NCBI GenBank assembly: GCA_916048095.2
Contig: OU696572.1
Location: forward strand, 4,483,362-4,547,361
Origin: Sacculina carcini
Lineage: Eukaryota; Arthropoda; Thecostraca; Sacculinidae
DNA length: 64,000 nucleotides
Direction: 5' to 3'
The notes under the pieces are model-generated. The model ran no database searches, had not been told where the DNA came from, and worked only from the letters and a program-made list of their open reading frames with translations. Positions 11,056 through 21,717 of the stretch are shown in pieces (within the stretch, counting starts at the first letter, position 1; each line of letters begins with the position of its first letter). The translations under genes were made by a program, and so were the position numbers.

Positions 11056-11080
11056 CACAAATAACGAACGAACGAACGAA
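11056..11080 (+). repeat. (AACG)n 3' tail of LINE A
   Basis: After the 3' UTR (ending with cccataaacacaaat) the element ends in repeated aacg/cgaa units. Copies B (18244-18259) and C (18398-18411) end in the same simple repeat, which marks the 3' ends of this family. Confidence 0.85.
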
Positions 11081-11091
11081 CACTTCACTGA

Positions 11092-11694
11092 TGACAATTT
11101 TTGCGGGCACGATCGGCTAATGTGTCCCGTCCGCCCACACACGAAACATCTCACTTCCCTCTCTATTGTTCGCCGTTGACTCCCACTAGCATTGCCGTCG
11201 CCAACCGTCTTGCGTCCGATGCTCGCCTGACAACACACTTCACTCTGCTTCCGCTTCATAATCATCCGCGCCATTGCCACTATCCCATCGAGGTCCAGCT
11301 TTCCGAGGTCGCTCTTGCTTGAACGTCTTTTAATACTTCGATCGGTAGTCCGGTCACGAAAGTACATTACAGAACATCTTCCGTGAAAATACCGACAGAT
11401 TCTGCCAGCTTGCGAAGTTCTGCGAGAAAAACGTCTGGGGACTCATTAGGCCGCAGGAATCGATTACGAAATCCAGACCAGGCTGCATACTTGTCCTTGC
11501 CGAATGCAGTGTACAAAGCAGAATTTGTCCTTTGAGCTTTCAGTCTGTCTGCTGACTGCAACTGACACCATACAGTGAATGCCACACCCGCTAGTCTCAA
11601 CGGCACAACGGCCATCACGTCCACATCTTTCAATGAGCACATCATTTCGCACCTGAGCCACCACTGTGCCACATCACCTGACCCGTCAAATTCC
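11092..11694 (-). pseudogene. Gag of the nested LTR element, central part
   Basis: This is the middle of Gag, between the insertion sites of LINE A and LINE C. On the minus strand from 11694 it reads a helical capsid-like segment (AQWWLRCEMMCSL, VPLRLAGVAFTVWCQL, FRNRFLRPNESPDVFLAELRKLAESVGI), then a frame change near 11367, a basic linker and the first zinc knuckle (CFVCGRTGHISRSC). Capsid-like plus knuckles is the usual Gag plan: particle assembly and RNA binding. The N-terminal codons are at 18490-18425. Confidence 0.78.
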
Positions 11695-11707
11695 GGTATG
11701 AGCCGCG

Positions 11708-12033
11708 ATTGGATGTGCTCTTGTCGCCGGAAGAGGTCCGAGGAAGTGGCGCTCTGTCGTCTGCGTGTGGGTCACACGTACGACACGCATCGCCATCTTC
11801 TACTTGGACAACCTGACCCACCTGCAGCGTATGTAATGCACGTCTCTCCGTGCAGCACATCCTGGTGGAATACCCATCATTTTCAGAGGCGCGTCAACGT
11901 TTTCTTGGATCCGTTCGTACTATTCACGATGTTCTCGGACAGGAGCAATCGGCGGTCATTGAGGGCCGCATTTTGTAGTTTTTACGGCTTTTGCCTTTTA
12001 GAATTATTTATTGAGTTTTATTTCTTGAATTTC
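11708..12033 (+). mobile_element. LINE fragment C, 5' part
   Basis: A 5'-truncated copy of the same LINE family, beginning in the ORF2 C-terminal Cys-His region (same sequence as about 10598-10930). Its other half is at 18268-18411, after LINE B. The two halves join across B, and the fragment is bounded by a perfect 13-bp duplication, ggtatgagccgcg, at 11695-11707 and 18412-18424. The coding remnant ends at an in-frame stop where copy A reads glutamate, so it is dead. Confidence 0.88.
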
Positions 12034-12662
12034 ACATTCATTTCATTCATTCATGACTAATCCGGCCCCCCACTGGCCTATGCCAGTGAGGAGGGTGGCC
12101 AGACACCCAGCAGGAAGAAAAACAGGACCTGTCAAAGGGCGGATGAGCTGTTTAGCAGCCAACGGCCATCTGGAAACCCTCACCCGTCGGATCGGCAAAC
12201 AGGATCCTGGCCGCTGAGTGTCACGTCGCCCGGGGTATAGTGGTGGCGTGACGCAACAATCGTCTTTGTCCTGCGCGTCGAACCCCGACGGGGCCGTTGT
12301 CTGGCGCCTCGACAGTGGAGAGAATGGTCCGACGCCGGCACGGGTGGCCGGATAGGGCTCAAGAGGGTCAAGGGTGAGGTGCCTGGTGCTCGAGGGGGTC
12401 CCGCCCGGTGCAGTGTCCGCCGTTTGCAGTGGGGCTGCAGCTGCCGGGTCCAGATGGACCGGGGGGGTCACTGGTCCGGGCCCGGCGCTGTAGCTCCCGC
12501 GGACTCGTACCGGGCGGAGCTCGCAGCGAGCTCAGGGGTATTCGGTGCCCGTACAGCGCGCACCACCACTGGCGTGGCATCCCATGCTGGCTCTACCCGT
12601 CCCCCCAGTAGGGCCCCGTGCAGAGGTGGGTGGTCGTGCGCGCAGAGACAAACAAAAAAATT

Positions 12663-14295
12663 ATGGCTTCAAAACCTACAACCACCCCAACTGCTGGTCG
12701 TCCATCGGGCGATCGGCCACGGCCGCCGAAAGGTGGCCGTACTCTGAGAAACGACCATGACGACATTCGTGTTGTTCCCACTCCGATGCTGTTGGTGTTT
12801 GCCAGCACCGATGAGAAGACGAAGCTGTCATCCTTGAACCCGTTCCGTCGTCTGGATGGATTCAGGAACATCGGAGACGTGCCTCTCGAAGCCAGCCGGC
12901 AGAGAGATGGTTCGTTGATGGTGAAATACGGCACTGAGACGGCTGCAGCCCGCGCGATAAAGGCAACCGCTTTCCGATATCGCGTGGGTACGGGCGAAAA
13001 CAAGCGTTGGATGAGCACCCCCATCTCGGTGTGTACGCACTCGACATTGAACCACGCCAGAGGTGTTCTGTCGTGCGCTAGAGGGTGTTGATAACGATGA
13101 AATTTGCGACGGTTTGTCATCCCAGGGTGTCATCCGTGTGGAGCGCATCGTCCGACGGCGTGAGGGTAGCGAGGTGCCAACGCACTCTTTCTTCCTCACG
13201 TTTGACGGTGCTGTTCTGCCGGATGACATCAAGATCGGTGATATCCGTCAGCGTATCCGTGTCCGCCCCTACGTACCCTACCCAATGCGATGCTACAGGT
13301 GCCAACGTTTCGGGCATACGAGCTCCCGCTGCAACCGTGCTGAGATCTGCGGACGCTGCTCATCCGAACGGCACACCGCTGCTGATTGCGACAATGAGTA
13401 TTTCTGCGTCAATTGCAGGAGCAGCGGTCATGCGTCCTCGTCGCGTGACTGCCCGGAATGGCTCAAAGAAAAGGAGATTCTTGCCATTCGCGCTGCCCAG
13501 CGCTGCAGTTTCGCCGAGGCGCGTGCTGTATATCGCAGCTCGCATCCATCAGGCCCGTCCTATGTCGGCGTAGTCACGAAGTCGGCTCAGCCTCCACAGT
13601 CTGTCGACTCTTTTCTGGAGAAGCTTACTGTTGGAGACTTCTTGAAGCTGGCGGGACGAATGGGCTTGAAGCTGGTTGTACCTGAGGCTGACAAACTTGA
13701 GAATGAATCAACACCGGTTGATCGGCGGTCTGAGGGGACTGCCGTGCCGCGGTCGCCAACGGCCGCACCCCAGCGGTCCCAGGCGTCCGCGACCCAGCGG
13801 CCCCAGACGGCCGCCACCCGGCGGCCCAAGGCGGCCGCTCCCCAGCAGCCTGAAAAGGCTGCTGAGCGGCGACCTCAGCGGGTCGCCGATCGGCCGGTCA
13901 ACCGGCCGATGGACCGCGCTGGCAAATCGGCAGCGATGCCGGTTAGTCAGGGCGGCAAAAAACCGGCCGCTCAGCAGGCTTCCATGCCAGCAGAGCGGTC
14001 GTCTCCGAACCGGAGGAAATCCGGAGACTGGACGGTGGTTCAGCACAAGAGCCGTCGTTCGGTCAAGTCAGCCTCGCCGAGGAGTGACCGGCGAGCATCT
14101 CCCGGTCACAAAGCGAGCGCGGTCCCTGCATCTCCGCGCTCGGCGGCTGCTAGCGCACCGCCTTCCGCACACGACGGAGCGACTCCCACCACTGCCATGG
14201 AGGTGGAGAGTTCCTCTAAGCGGAAGCTCTCGGCCTCTCCAATTGTGTCCCCACCTGACGCGGAGAGAGGACGATCGGCCAAGCGATTCGATTAG
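12663..14295 (+). pseudogene. LINE B ORF1, frameshifted
   Basis: Same protein as ORF1 of copy A: a proline-rich N terminus, three zinc knuckles (about 13296-13455) and the Ala/Gln/Arg/Pro-rich tail. Around 13066 it reads gttctgtcgtg where copy A has gttctgttctgtcgtg, a 5-bp loss consistent with slippage on a short tandem repeat. That shifts the frame, separating the start (12663) from the knuckle half (open 13063-14295). Unlike copy A, the C terminus is complete (ends AKRFD at 14295). Confidence 0.85.
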
Positions 14296-14380
14296 GTACC
14301 TGTGCAACCTGGCTGTTAGTATATATATGCCTTTTTAACGGGAGTATTTATTTGTATTTTATTCTATTATATTTATTTTT

Positions 14381-17300
14381 ATGTCCATTTTACAATGGAA
14401 TATTAGAGGTATTAGACCGAATTTGAATGATTTACTGCATATTTTACACTCCCGACAATCATCGATTTTAGCAATACAGGAGACTAAGCTTTTAAATTCT
14501 TCGTATTTTAGTATTCAGGATTTCAATGTTTTTAGATATGATAATCCCAGCTCGACTATAGCCCACGGCGGGGTTATGCTGGCTGTTCGCACCAGTGTAC
14601 CCTGTCGCCGCCTGCATATTCAGTCAGATTTGCAGGTGGTTGCGGTTCGGTGCTGGCTGGGTGGTAGGGAGGTGAGTGTGTGCTCATTGTACCTGCCGCC
14701 TGGTCGCCCGATCCCAAGGGCTGACGTCGAGTTTTTAATCAGTTCACTTCCACCCCCTTTTTATGTGTTAGGCGATTTTAATGCTCACAGCCCTTTTTGG
14801 GGTTGTGATGCATATTGTAGCCGTGGTTTTATTATGGAGGATATTTTAACTGTTTTAGACATAGGTATTTTAAACACAGGCACATATACGCATTGCACCA
14901 TGCCATCGGGAAGCATGTCCGCTCTGGACCTCAGTCTGTGCAGTCCCAGTCTGCAGGCATCCACGAGCTGGACCGTTGAGAATAGTCTGTATGGGAGTGA
15001 CCACTTCCCTATATGGATCTGTCTCAATGAGGTACCTAGGTTGGGAACACGACCACCGAGATGGAATTTCAAACGAGCTGATTGGGTCCGCTATGATTGC
15101 TTGACACTGGAAGCCATGGGCAACCCCACACTTCGACCCAGCGTCGAAGATTTTTACTGAGGCCATTGTCACCTGTGCCAAACAGAGCATTCCGCGTACG
15201 GCATCGCGTTCCCGGCGGCGTCCTGTCCCTTGGTGGACAGACGCGTGTTCTGCGGCGTTGCGAGAGCGACGTCGTTGCTGGGGTCGCTTCCGGCGCAACA
15301 GCACGGTGGCAAACATGCTTTGCTTTCGCCACGCTCGCGGACAGGTTCGATGGTCCTTTCGCTAGGCGAAGCGGGCCTCGTGGGTGTCTTATGTGTCCAG
15401 CATTAATCGGCATTGTCCTATATCCACCATATGGGACCGTATAAAGCGCATCTCTGGGAAGTACCGTCCCACTCCACTGCCTTCTCTTAAGATCAGTGGC
15501 GTGGACGTGATAAATCCGGAGCATGTTGCTGACGAAATCGGCCGATATTTAGCGGAGCGCTGTCGTGCAAACGTAGACGACCCTGATTTTGCGGCGATCA
15601 AACAGCAGTGCGAGAGATCACCTGTTGATTTCTCCACCAACTGTCAGCTGCCAATCAACAGCGATTTTTCAGCATCTGAGCTGAGAACAGCCTTGTGATA
15701 GCTTCGCGATGTGGCTGAAGGCCCTGATGAGGTTCACAACCTCATGCTGAAACATCTGTCGCCCACAGTGCTGTCCACTTTGCTGCAGGTCTTCAATGAT
15801 CTGTGGAATGGTGGACAGTTTCCAGCCTCCTGGCGACGGGCAATCGTTATACCCATCACAAAACAGGGCAAATCGGGCGATCACCCGTCTGACTATCGCC
15901 CGATATCGCTGACCTCCAGTCTCTGCAAACTGTTTGAGAAAATGGTTTGCAGATGGCTGGTATGGCTTCTGGAACGCGGTCGGCTGTTCAATGATGCTCA
16001 GTGCGGATTTCGCCAAGGTCGCTCAACGTTAGACCACTTGGTGACCATTGACTTTCGCGTACGTGAAAGTTTCGCGCGAGGTCACCACGTCGGGGCGATA
16101 TTCTTTGACATCGAGAAGGCATATGACACCACATGGCGACATGGTATTCTTCGCAAACTGCATCGCTGTGGTGTCAGAGGCAACATGGGGAGTTTCGTAC
16201 ACAATTTCCTTTTGCACCGCACATTCTGTGTGCGTGTGGGGAACTCCTTGTCTCGTCCGTTCGATCAGGCAGAAGGCGTTCCACAGGGTAGTGTGCTCAG
16301 CGTGGCCCTTTTTGCCATAATGATCAACGACATTGACAATCATTTGCCTCCATCGATTGGACGGTCTCTATTTGTGGACGATTTTGCCGTATGGTGTTCT
16401 TCCCGCAGCACTGTTGCTGTACAGCGTCAACTGCAGCTGGCGGTGAATAAAATAGAGACTTGGGGAACGCGTAACGGCTTCCGCTTCTCGACGTCCAAAA
16501 CGGTCGGTGTACACTTCTGCCGCCGTTGAGCTGCCTGCCCTGACATGGAAGTGGAATTGTACGGCAGTGCTGTCTCATTCCAAGGCACGGTTCGGTTTTT
16601 AGGGGTCACGCTGGACTCGCGCTTGACCTACACCGACCATATTTCACAGCTGAGAACCACATGTCTAAAGGCACTGAATGTGCTGAAGTCTGTTTCCCGC
16701 ATGCGGTATGGAGCAGATCGACAGTCCCTTCTCCTTCTGTACCGCTCGTTATTCAGGTCGCGTCTCGATTACGCAAGCATTGTATATGATCTGGCTTCGG
16801 AGTCAGCAAAAAGCCGTTTGAATGTCGTACACCACGCAGGGATACGCATTGCCACCGGCGCGTTTCGCACGTCGCCAATCGTCAGCCTCCTCGTTGAGGC
16901 TGATGAGGCTCCCCTGGCGCTCCGTCGTCAAGAGCTGGGCATGCGTTATTCTTGCAAGCTGGCAAGCACCCATGAAAACCCCGCGTATGACGTGGTATTT
17001 TCCCAGCATGTGCCTGAGCAGCAGCCCCTTCCAGGACCTCAGTGTTCTGTGCTGTTTTGCAGCAAAATGAAGGCACTGCTGGAGTCATGCGGGATGGGTG
17101 CTAACGACATCCTCAGACAAGAATACACGGCGGAGTCACCCTGGGAACTGGTCACACCCGAGGTTGACGTCTCGCTAGCAGCTCTGCCGAAACACCGTAC
17201 AGTGCCCAGTGTGCTTCGCTCAAACACACTGTAGTGAATTCATTCTTACGGACGGTATACTGCCGTGTACACTGATGGATCTAAGTGGGCCAGTGGTGTG

Positions 17301-18081
17301 GGTTGTGCGTTTGTAAGTGGAGGTACGTGCCGCTCGAGCACGCTGCCACCGAGCGCCTCCATTTACACGGCTGAACTTCACGCTATCCTGCTGGCCCTGG
17401 TTTTTATTCGCTCATCTTCTTTTTCATTGTATCTAGTATTATCTGACTCCCTTGGTGCTTTAACTTCATTTTCGTCTTTCTCCTTACATCCTCTTATAGA
17501 GGATTTTTATCTCTCTTGACATCATCCACCACCAGGGCAAGCGTGTAAAATTCTGCTGGATTCCGGCCCATATTGGTATTTTGGGCAACGAGCGAGCTGA
17601 TAGAGCCGCAAAAAGAGCTGCTGAACGAGACTTTTATTCATTTTATTTTAACTTTCCCATTCCGTATTCGGACTTTTATCCTATTATACATCATTTTATC
17701 CGTTCTCGCTGGCAGCTCTCCTGGGACGAATGTGGTTCTAACAAATTAAAAGCTGTGAAGCCCGAAATCGGACATTGGATGTGCTCTTGTCGCCGGAAGA
17801 GGTCCGAGGAAGTGGCGCTCTGTCGTCTGCGTGTGGGTCACACGTACGATACGCATCGCCATCTTCTACTCGGACAACCTCAACCCACGTGCAGCGCATG
17901 TAATGCACGTCTCTCCGTGCAGCACATCCTGGTGGAATGCCCATCATTCTCAGAGGCGCGTCAACGTTTTCTTGGATCCGTTCGGACTATTCACGATGTT
18001 CTCGGACAGGAGCAATCGGCGGTCATTGAGGGCCGCATTTTTGAGTTTCTACGGCTTTTGCCTTTTAGAATTATTTATTGA
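14381..18081 (+). pseudogene. LINE B ORF2, several stops and frameshifts
   Basis: This aligns with ORF2 of copy A from its ATG to its last codon (RIIY), including endonuclease, RT (FVDDFAVWCSS), RNase H and the Cys-His end. Lesions I can place: a 1-base gain near 15150 ending the endonuclease frame, and nonsense codons at about 15364 (TAG), 15698 (TGA), 16527 (TGA) and 17231 (TAG). There is also a small loss near 17498 in the RNase H region. It cannot encode the full enzyme. Most of the remaining sequence is close to copy A. Confidence 0.88.
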
Positions 18082-18267
18082 GTTTTATTTCTTGACTTTC
18101 ACATTCATTTTGTTCACTATCACACTTATTTATTTCATCATTCCATTCCTCATGTCCATCATTTTAGGGTATTTGGGTTGTGAATAGACTGGGAGGGGGG
18201 GTGCCGTATGGTCCCAGAGGCCGGTGCACCCCATAAACACAAATAACGAACGAACGAACATTCATTT

Positions 18268-18411
18268 TGCTCACTATCACACTTATTTATTTCATCATTC
18301 CATTCCTCATGTCCATCATTTTAGGGTGTTTGGGCTGTGAATAGACTGGGGGGTGCCGTATGGTCCCAGAGGCCGGTGCACCCAATAAACACAAATAACG
18401 AACGAACGAAC
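18268..18411 (+). mobile_element. LINE fragment C, 3' part with tail
   Basis: The 3' UTR and (CGAA)n tail of fragment C, separated from 11708-12033 by LINE B. It repeats the 3' UTR just before it (18105-18259), so at first sight it looks like a tandem 3' end. The duplication ggtatgagccgcg at 18412-18424 marks its real edge. Confidence 0.87.
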
Positions 18412-18424
18412 GGTATGAGCCGCG

Positions 18425-18490
18425 CATCGAAATCGCCCGCACTTCATTCCTTACGGGTGCTTCCTCACTGAACTGGCGTTCGTTTGACAT
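18425..18490 (-). pseudogene. Gag N terminus of the nested LTR element
   Basis: On the minus strand Gag starts at the ATG at 18490-18488 (MSNERQFSEEAPVRNEV) and runs 22 codons to the LINE C insertion. The next codons lie at 11694. The start sits 30 bases inside the 5' LTR (18520-18854), next to the primer-site motif. Confidence 0.65.
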
Positions 18491-18507
18491 ATTTTATTTT
18501 AGACACT

Positions 18508-18519
18508 GGCCGGTTAGCT
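18508..18519 (-). promoter_or_regulatory. Putative primer-binding site matching a tRNA 5' end
   Basis: Directly beside the 5' LTR the plus strand reads ggccggttagct. The element is on the minus strand, so its RNA carries the complement, and a pairing primer would be GGCCGGUUAGCU. That looks like the first 12 bases of a tRNA (7-base acceptor strand, UA, GCU of the D stem), as in many tRNA-Ile genes, and not a CCA end. The same 12-mer abuts the LTR at 46011-46022, and a decayed form (ggatggttagtt) abuts the LTR at 53554-53565. Confidence 0.6.
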
Positions 18520-18854
18520 TGTGACAAATAAAAACTCCAAGTTGTGAACTACAAAAATTCCAGAAATACGACAGTTCAATATCTCGAAACAGCAAGCAAA
18601 CAAGAACACGATTGTATTATTGATGATAATCTTCTCAACGGTAAATAGAGACTTGAACAAAAAACACAAACATCCTCCAAACCTAAACACTAACTAAAAC
18701 ATAATAAAACACCGTAAAACACCATAAAACATCCACCAAAGCACCGAACAGCAAGACTCCTCCCACGCTTCTCTTTCCGTTTTTCGCCGCATATCACTCA
18801 TTCATACCGACTATTCTCGTAATGACACATACAAATATAAATCACAAAGTCACA
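18520..18854 (-). repeat. 5' LTR of the nested host element
   Basis: Partner of the LTR at 1884-2228, ending TGTGAC...GTCACA. On the element strand it should carry the promoter for gag-pol; I cannot point to a convincing core promoter. Confidence 0.87.
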
Positions 18855-19023
18855 GGGAATCTATATTTTTTTGAGAAAGAATGTTGAATCGACAATGTTG
18901 GATAATGGTACTCTTAGACAATGAATTTTGCCATAAGCCTGATGGGAATGTTTGATATCGTCATGACGTGCTAAAAATATCGTTAATATATCACCTCAGA
19001 TTCAGTACTACAATACGAAATTT
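18855..19023. other. Unassigned A/T-rich spacer
   Basis: Flank of the LTR element, with no gene or repeat that I can recognise. Confidence 0.4.
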
Positions 19024-19396
19024 GCGTATATTGGGAGTGTTGTGTGATTGCGTATGGTGAGGGAGAGGGTGTGTGTGAGAGATAGTGTCTGAGTGCATGA
19101 ACGTGTTGGTGTGCCTGTGATTGTGTGAGACTGTCTGTACGATTGTGTGTGTCAAGTGTACATGCCCCGCGGCGGCAAGCAAGTGACAAGCTCGCCGCTG
19201 ATTGGTCGAGTATGTGAGTGTCTGAACTGGACCTCTGTGTGTGTGTGTGTGTTCGCGTATGTACGGTGTATGAATGTAAGCGGTGAGTCTTGTTCGAAGT
19301 GTGGTAGTGTCGTGACGTCTTGTTGGCGCACGTGGGCATCGCTGCCCCACGCGCGCCTGTCTGTAAATCTATTTGAGTTTTCTGTTCCGTTACAGG
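19024..19396 (+). repeat. Probable diverged solo LTR
   Basis: The block ends ...ccgttaca and carries a GC-rich core (ttggcgcacgtggg, then ccccacgcgcgcctgtct) resembling the core of the LTRs at 45061-45341 and 53566 onward when those are read on the minus strand. No Gag or Pol follows and no primer site is visible, so a solo LTR is the best reading. The left edge is approximate. Confidence 0.4.
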
Positions 19397-20222
19397 GAGT
19401 TTCTTTGTTTAGAATATATTTGGCAGAAAAATTACAAGAAAAGCGTGGTAGCAGTGTATGTTGAGTTGTCGATGTAATGAATCGAGTATAAATGTAATGT
19501 ATGAATGTCAAATAAGTTACGGTGTTGTGAGTACAAATGTTATTTCATAATTCATTCACAGCTAAATTAATTGGCTGCATGCAGTAAAACTCATGTAGTT
19601 AGACTCAGACGGAGAACATTGGTGATGGGTAATGATGATGTTTGCAGCTCTGCTTTTCAACAGGGTCGACATTCTGCGGTCGCCAGCATCCGTCAGTACT
19701 GCACTTGATATCGGATGTTGTTATCACACGCTTAACCGGAGTATAAGGACTGAACTATCCGGTGCCGGGAACATATCAACTAGTTCTGTCCCAGCTTGAG
19801 ATTCATCTGTGTGTATTGCAGACAAGTGCTGATCGTAGGTGTATCGCATCGCTTAAGGGTCGTATGAGCAGATGCTGACCAAGTAGTTAATACGCACTGG
19901 TTCGCCATGGTGTCGATTCAAGAATCGTCGCAACATATTTTTGTTGTTTTTATACTGCTATGGTAAGTTCTGAAATGGTCATCATCAATCTGTGTACAGT
20001 CCAGTCCTACACTCAGTACAGTCTTGGCTTAATGTATGTTTTGAAATTATTGAACGAATGTTACCAATGTTACGAATTTTATTACGAAAATTGACTGAGT
20101 CACTACATTACACTGCCACAATGAGCAAAACGCTTCGTTTCTGACCAGATTTGTTTCAGTCGGCCATAAGGTGACCATCTATGGGTGTTCTATCATAATT
20201 AATCTTAGAATAAATCCTGAAT
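19397..20222. other. Unassigned
   Basis: No coding potential of note and no repeat I can name. Short frames have no family resemblance. Confidence 0.4.
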
Positions 20223-20230
20223 CCTAGAAT

Positions 20231-20480
20231 CCTGTTTATTGTTGTTGTTGTTGTTTATTGAATCATATTTATTGTTGTTGCTGTTTATTCAATCATATTT
20301 ATTGTTGTTGTTGTTTATTGAATCATATGTATTGGTGTTGTTGTTTATTGAAACATATTTATTTGTGTTGTTGTTACTTATTGAATCATATTTATATTTA
20401 CTGTTGGATGCTTCTTATTGAATCATATTTATTGTTCTTGATTGTTATTTATTACTTATTTATTAATATTTATTCTTATT
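20231..20480 (+). repeat. Minisatellite of about 35-bp units, GTT/ATT-rich
   Basis: Imperfect tandem copies of a unit built from ttattgttgttgttg followed by tttattgaatcata, about seven in all. Later copies degrade to tattta repeats. Open frames across it (Leu/Tyr-rich) are artefacts of the repeat. Confidence 0.8.
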
Positions 20481-20639
20481 TATTGATGGCTGTTATTTAC
20501 TGATTCACATATTTATTGTTGATTGCTATTTCTTATTGAGGAACGTTGGCGGAGTGACATTATGGATTGTTATCGGATGATGGTTTATTATTTATTGTTA
20601 TTTATTTATTATTTTCTTTCCAACTCTCTATCTAGACTT

Positions 20640-20776
20640 TTTTCTCTTCGAACTCTCTTTCTCTCTGAATCTTTTGGGCGCTTCCGGTACATGGGGCCAC
20701 CTTAGGGTGGTAATAGTGCTTGCACTCTCCCCATGCTACTGGATTGGCCTGTAATTAATAATAATAATAATAATAC
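20640..20776 (+). mobile_element. Possible LINE 3' end with (TAA)n tail
   Basis: A short T/C-rich then GC-richer stretch (cttccggtacatggggccacc, caccttagggtggtaatag, catgctactggattggcc) stops at a (TAA)n run at 20757-20776, the look of a LINE or SINE 3' UTR ending in a simple repeat. No coding part is present and I see no certain target duplication. Confidence 0.35.
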
Positions 20777-21717
20777 AAGTACAGACATAACAGGACAGGA
20801 CGATGGGACACACGTACAAGCCAGCTCACGCACACATGGTCATACAACACATACACAATGACACGTACAAACTTGACACACAGACATTCAGACAAACAGA
20901 CGTGCACAGAGCTGATAGGGTCGCGAGGTGGCGCGAGACGAAATTTCTGTCGCATCACAAGACTCTACCCCGTTACCTCTGTAGTTTGCTATCGGAGTTT
21001 ATTTTTGAAGAAAAAGTATACTCTTGAAATTATGATGACCTTGTGCTGTAGTAAATTTAGTAGGGTTATCTTCAGAAGACTTCATATTTTGTTTTACACT
21101 TGGTATAAAGCTTAAAGGTATATAGATATAAAGGAAAAATGGAAAGGAGGACCTAAAGTATAAAGGAGAAACGTCGTTTACGGTATAAAGGAGGTCTTTT
21201 TAGGTCCTATTGTCCTTTTACGCCAAAAGGTATAGAGGAAAAATGGAAATTTCTAAAGGTCAAGGAGGAGGTATAAATGAGGCCTAAAGGTATAAAGGAG
21301 AATATTTCAAATCAACAATACTACAAATCTTCCCATACTCCTCCAAATGATAAGTGAGTGAGTGAGAGAGTGATGACGACAGATCATATAATATACAATA
21401 ATTCACCATCACATTTACAGTAAAATATTTTCAGACATATGCAATCCCTTACAATTTTAATGAGTAGGTACTGGGTTAATGAAATTTAATAAATAATTTT
21501 ATTTAAATTTATTTGCAGTGAAGCATCCTCAGTTGGCATTACATTTTTGTTATGCTGTAGCACAAGTATGAACGGAAAAATAATAAAACATATGATGCAT
21601 TGTACCAGATAGGGGTAATTTTTTCTCAGAAATTTATACAAAAATGTTCATGGCTAGGGAGGCAGGTGTCGCCGTAGTCAAACATAAAATAACTGATATA
21701 TTTGGTACAGTTATCAA
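20777..21717. other. Unassigned, with AAAGG-rich stretch
   Basis: Nothing coding is recognised. About 21110-21310 is a purine-rich stretch with repeated taaaggagg/tataaagg motifs, probably a degenerate simple repeat. Confidence 0.4.

Larger units (their letters stand above)
5215..11078 (+). mobile_element. LINE copy A, I/Jockey group with RNase H, nearly intact
   Basis: A non-LTR retrotransposon with two ORFs and a (CGAA)n-type 3' tail. The 13-bp duplication aacacttcactga flanks it at 5202-5214 and 11079-11091, perfectly matched, so this is a clean single insertion. Compared with copy B it lacks about 400 bp of 5' UTR; in their place at 5215-5266 is filler containing two tandem copies of a 21-bp unit (5226-5245 and 5247-5266). 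ORF2 is open over 1233 codons, while ORF1 has a 5-bp deletion near its end. The perfect duplication and open ORF2 point to a young insertion. RNase H places it in the I-like part of the LINE tree rather than classic Jockey or CR1. Confidence 0.9.
12044..18257 (+). mobile_element. LINE copy B, near full length, inserted in fragment C
   Basis: A near full-length relative of copy A, with about 400 bp more 5' UTR. The 10-bp duplication acattcattt flanks it at 12034-12043 and 18258-18267; it is part of the 3' UTR of fragment C, which proves that B landed in C. Near the 5' end a 7-bp hairpin, CACTGGC-ctat-GCCAGTG, occupies 12071-12088. Both ORFs are broken by small deletions and nonsense changes. 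The 3' end is the (CGAA)n repeat. Confidence 0.9.
1884..18854 (-). mobile_element. LTR retrotransposon split by nested LINE insertions
   Basis: A minus-strand LTR element of about 4.4 kb stretched to 17 kb by two insertion events. LTRs lie at 1884-2228 and 18520-18854. Outside them are gtgaa (1879-1883) and gggaa (18855-18859), a 5-bp duplication with one mismatch. In coding orientation the order is LTR, primer-site motif, gag, protease, RT, RNase H, integrase, short purine tract (AGGAGA), LTR. Gag is interrupted at 11695-18424 (LINE C with LINE B inside it) and at 5202-11091 (LINE A). The RT-RNase H style (LTRLGFGLN, VWVDASN, VEDACWLRR) matches the elements at 32 kb and 61-64 kb. I place it as a Ty3/Gypsy- or BEL/Pao-like lineage without deciding between them. 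Confidence 0.88.

Noticed and set aside
19147-19464. 105-residue open frame
   Set aside because: It overlaps the probable solo LTR, and the opposite strand is open as well.
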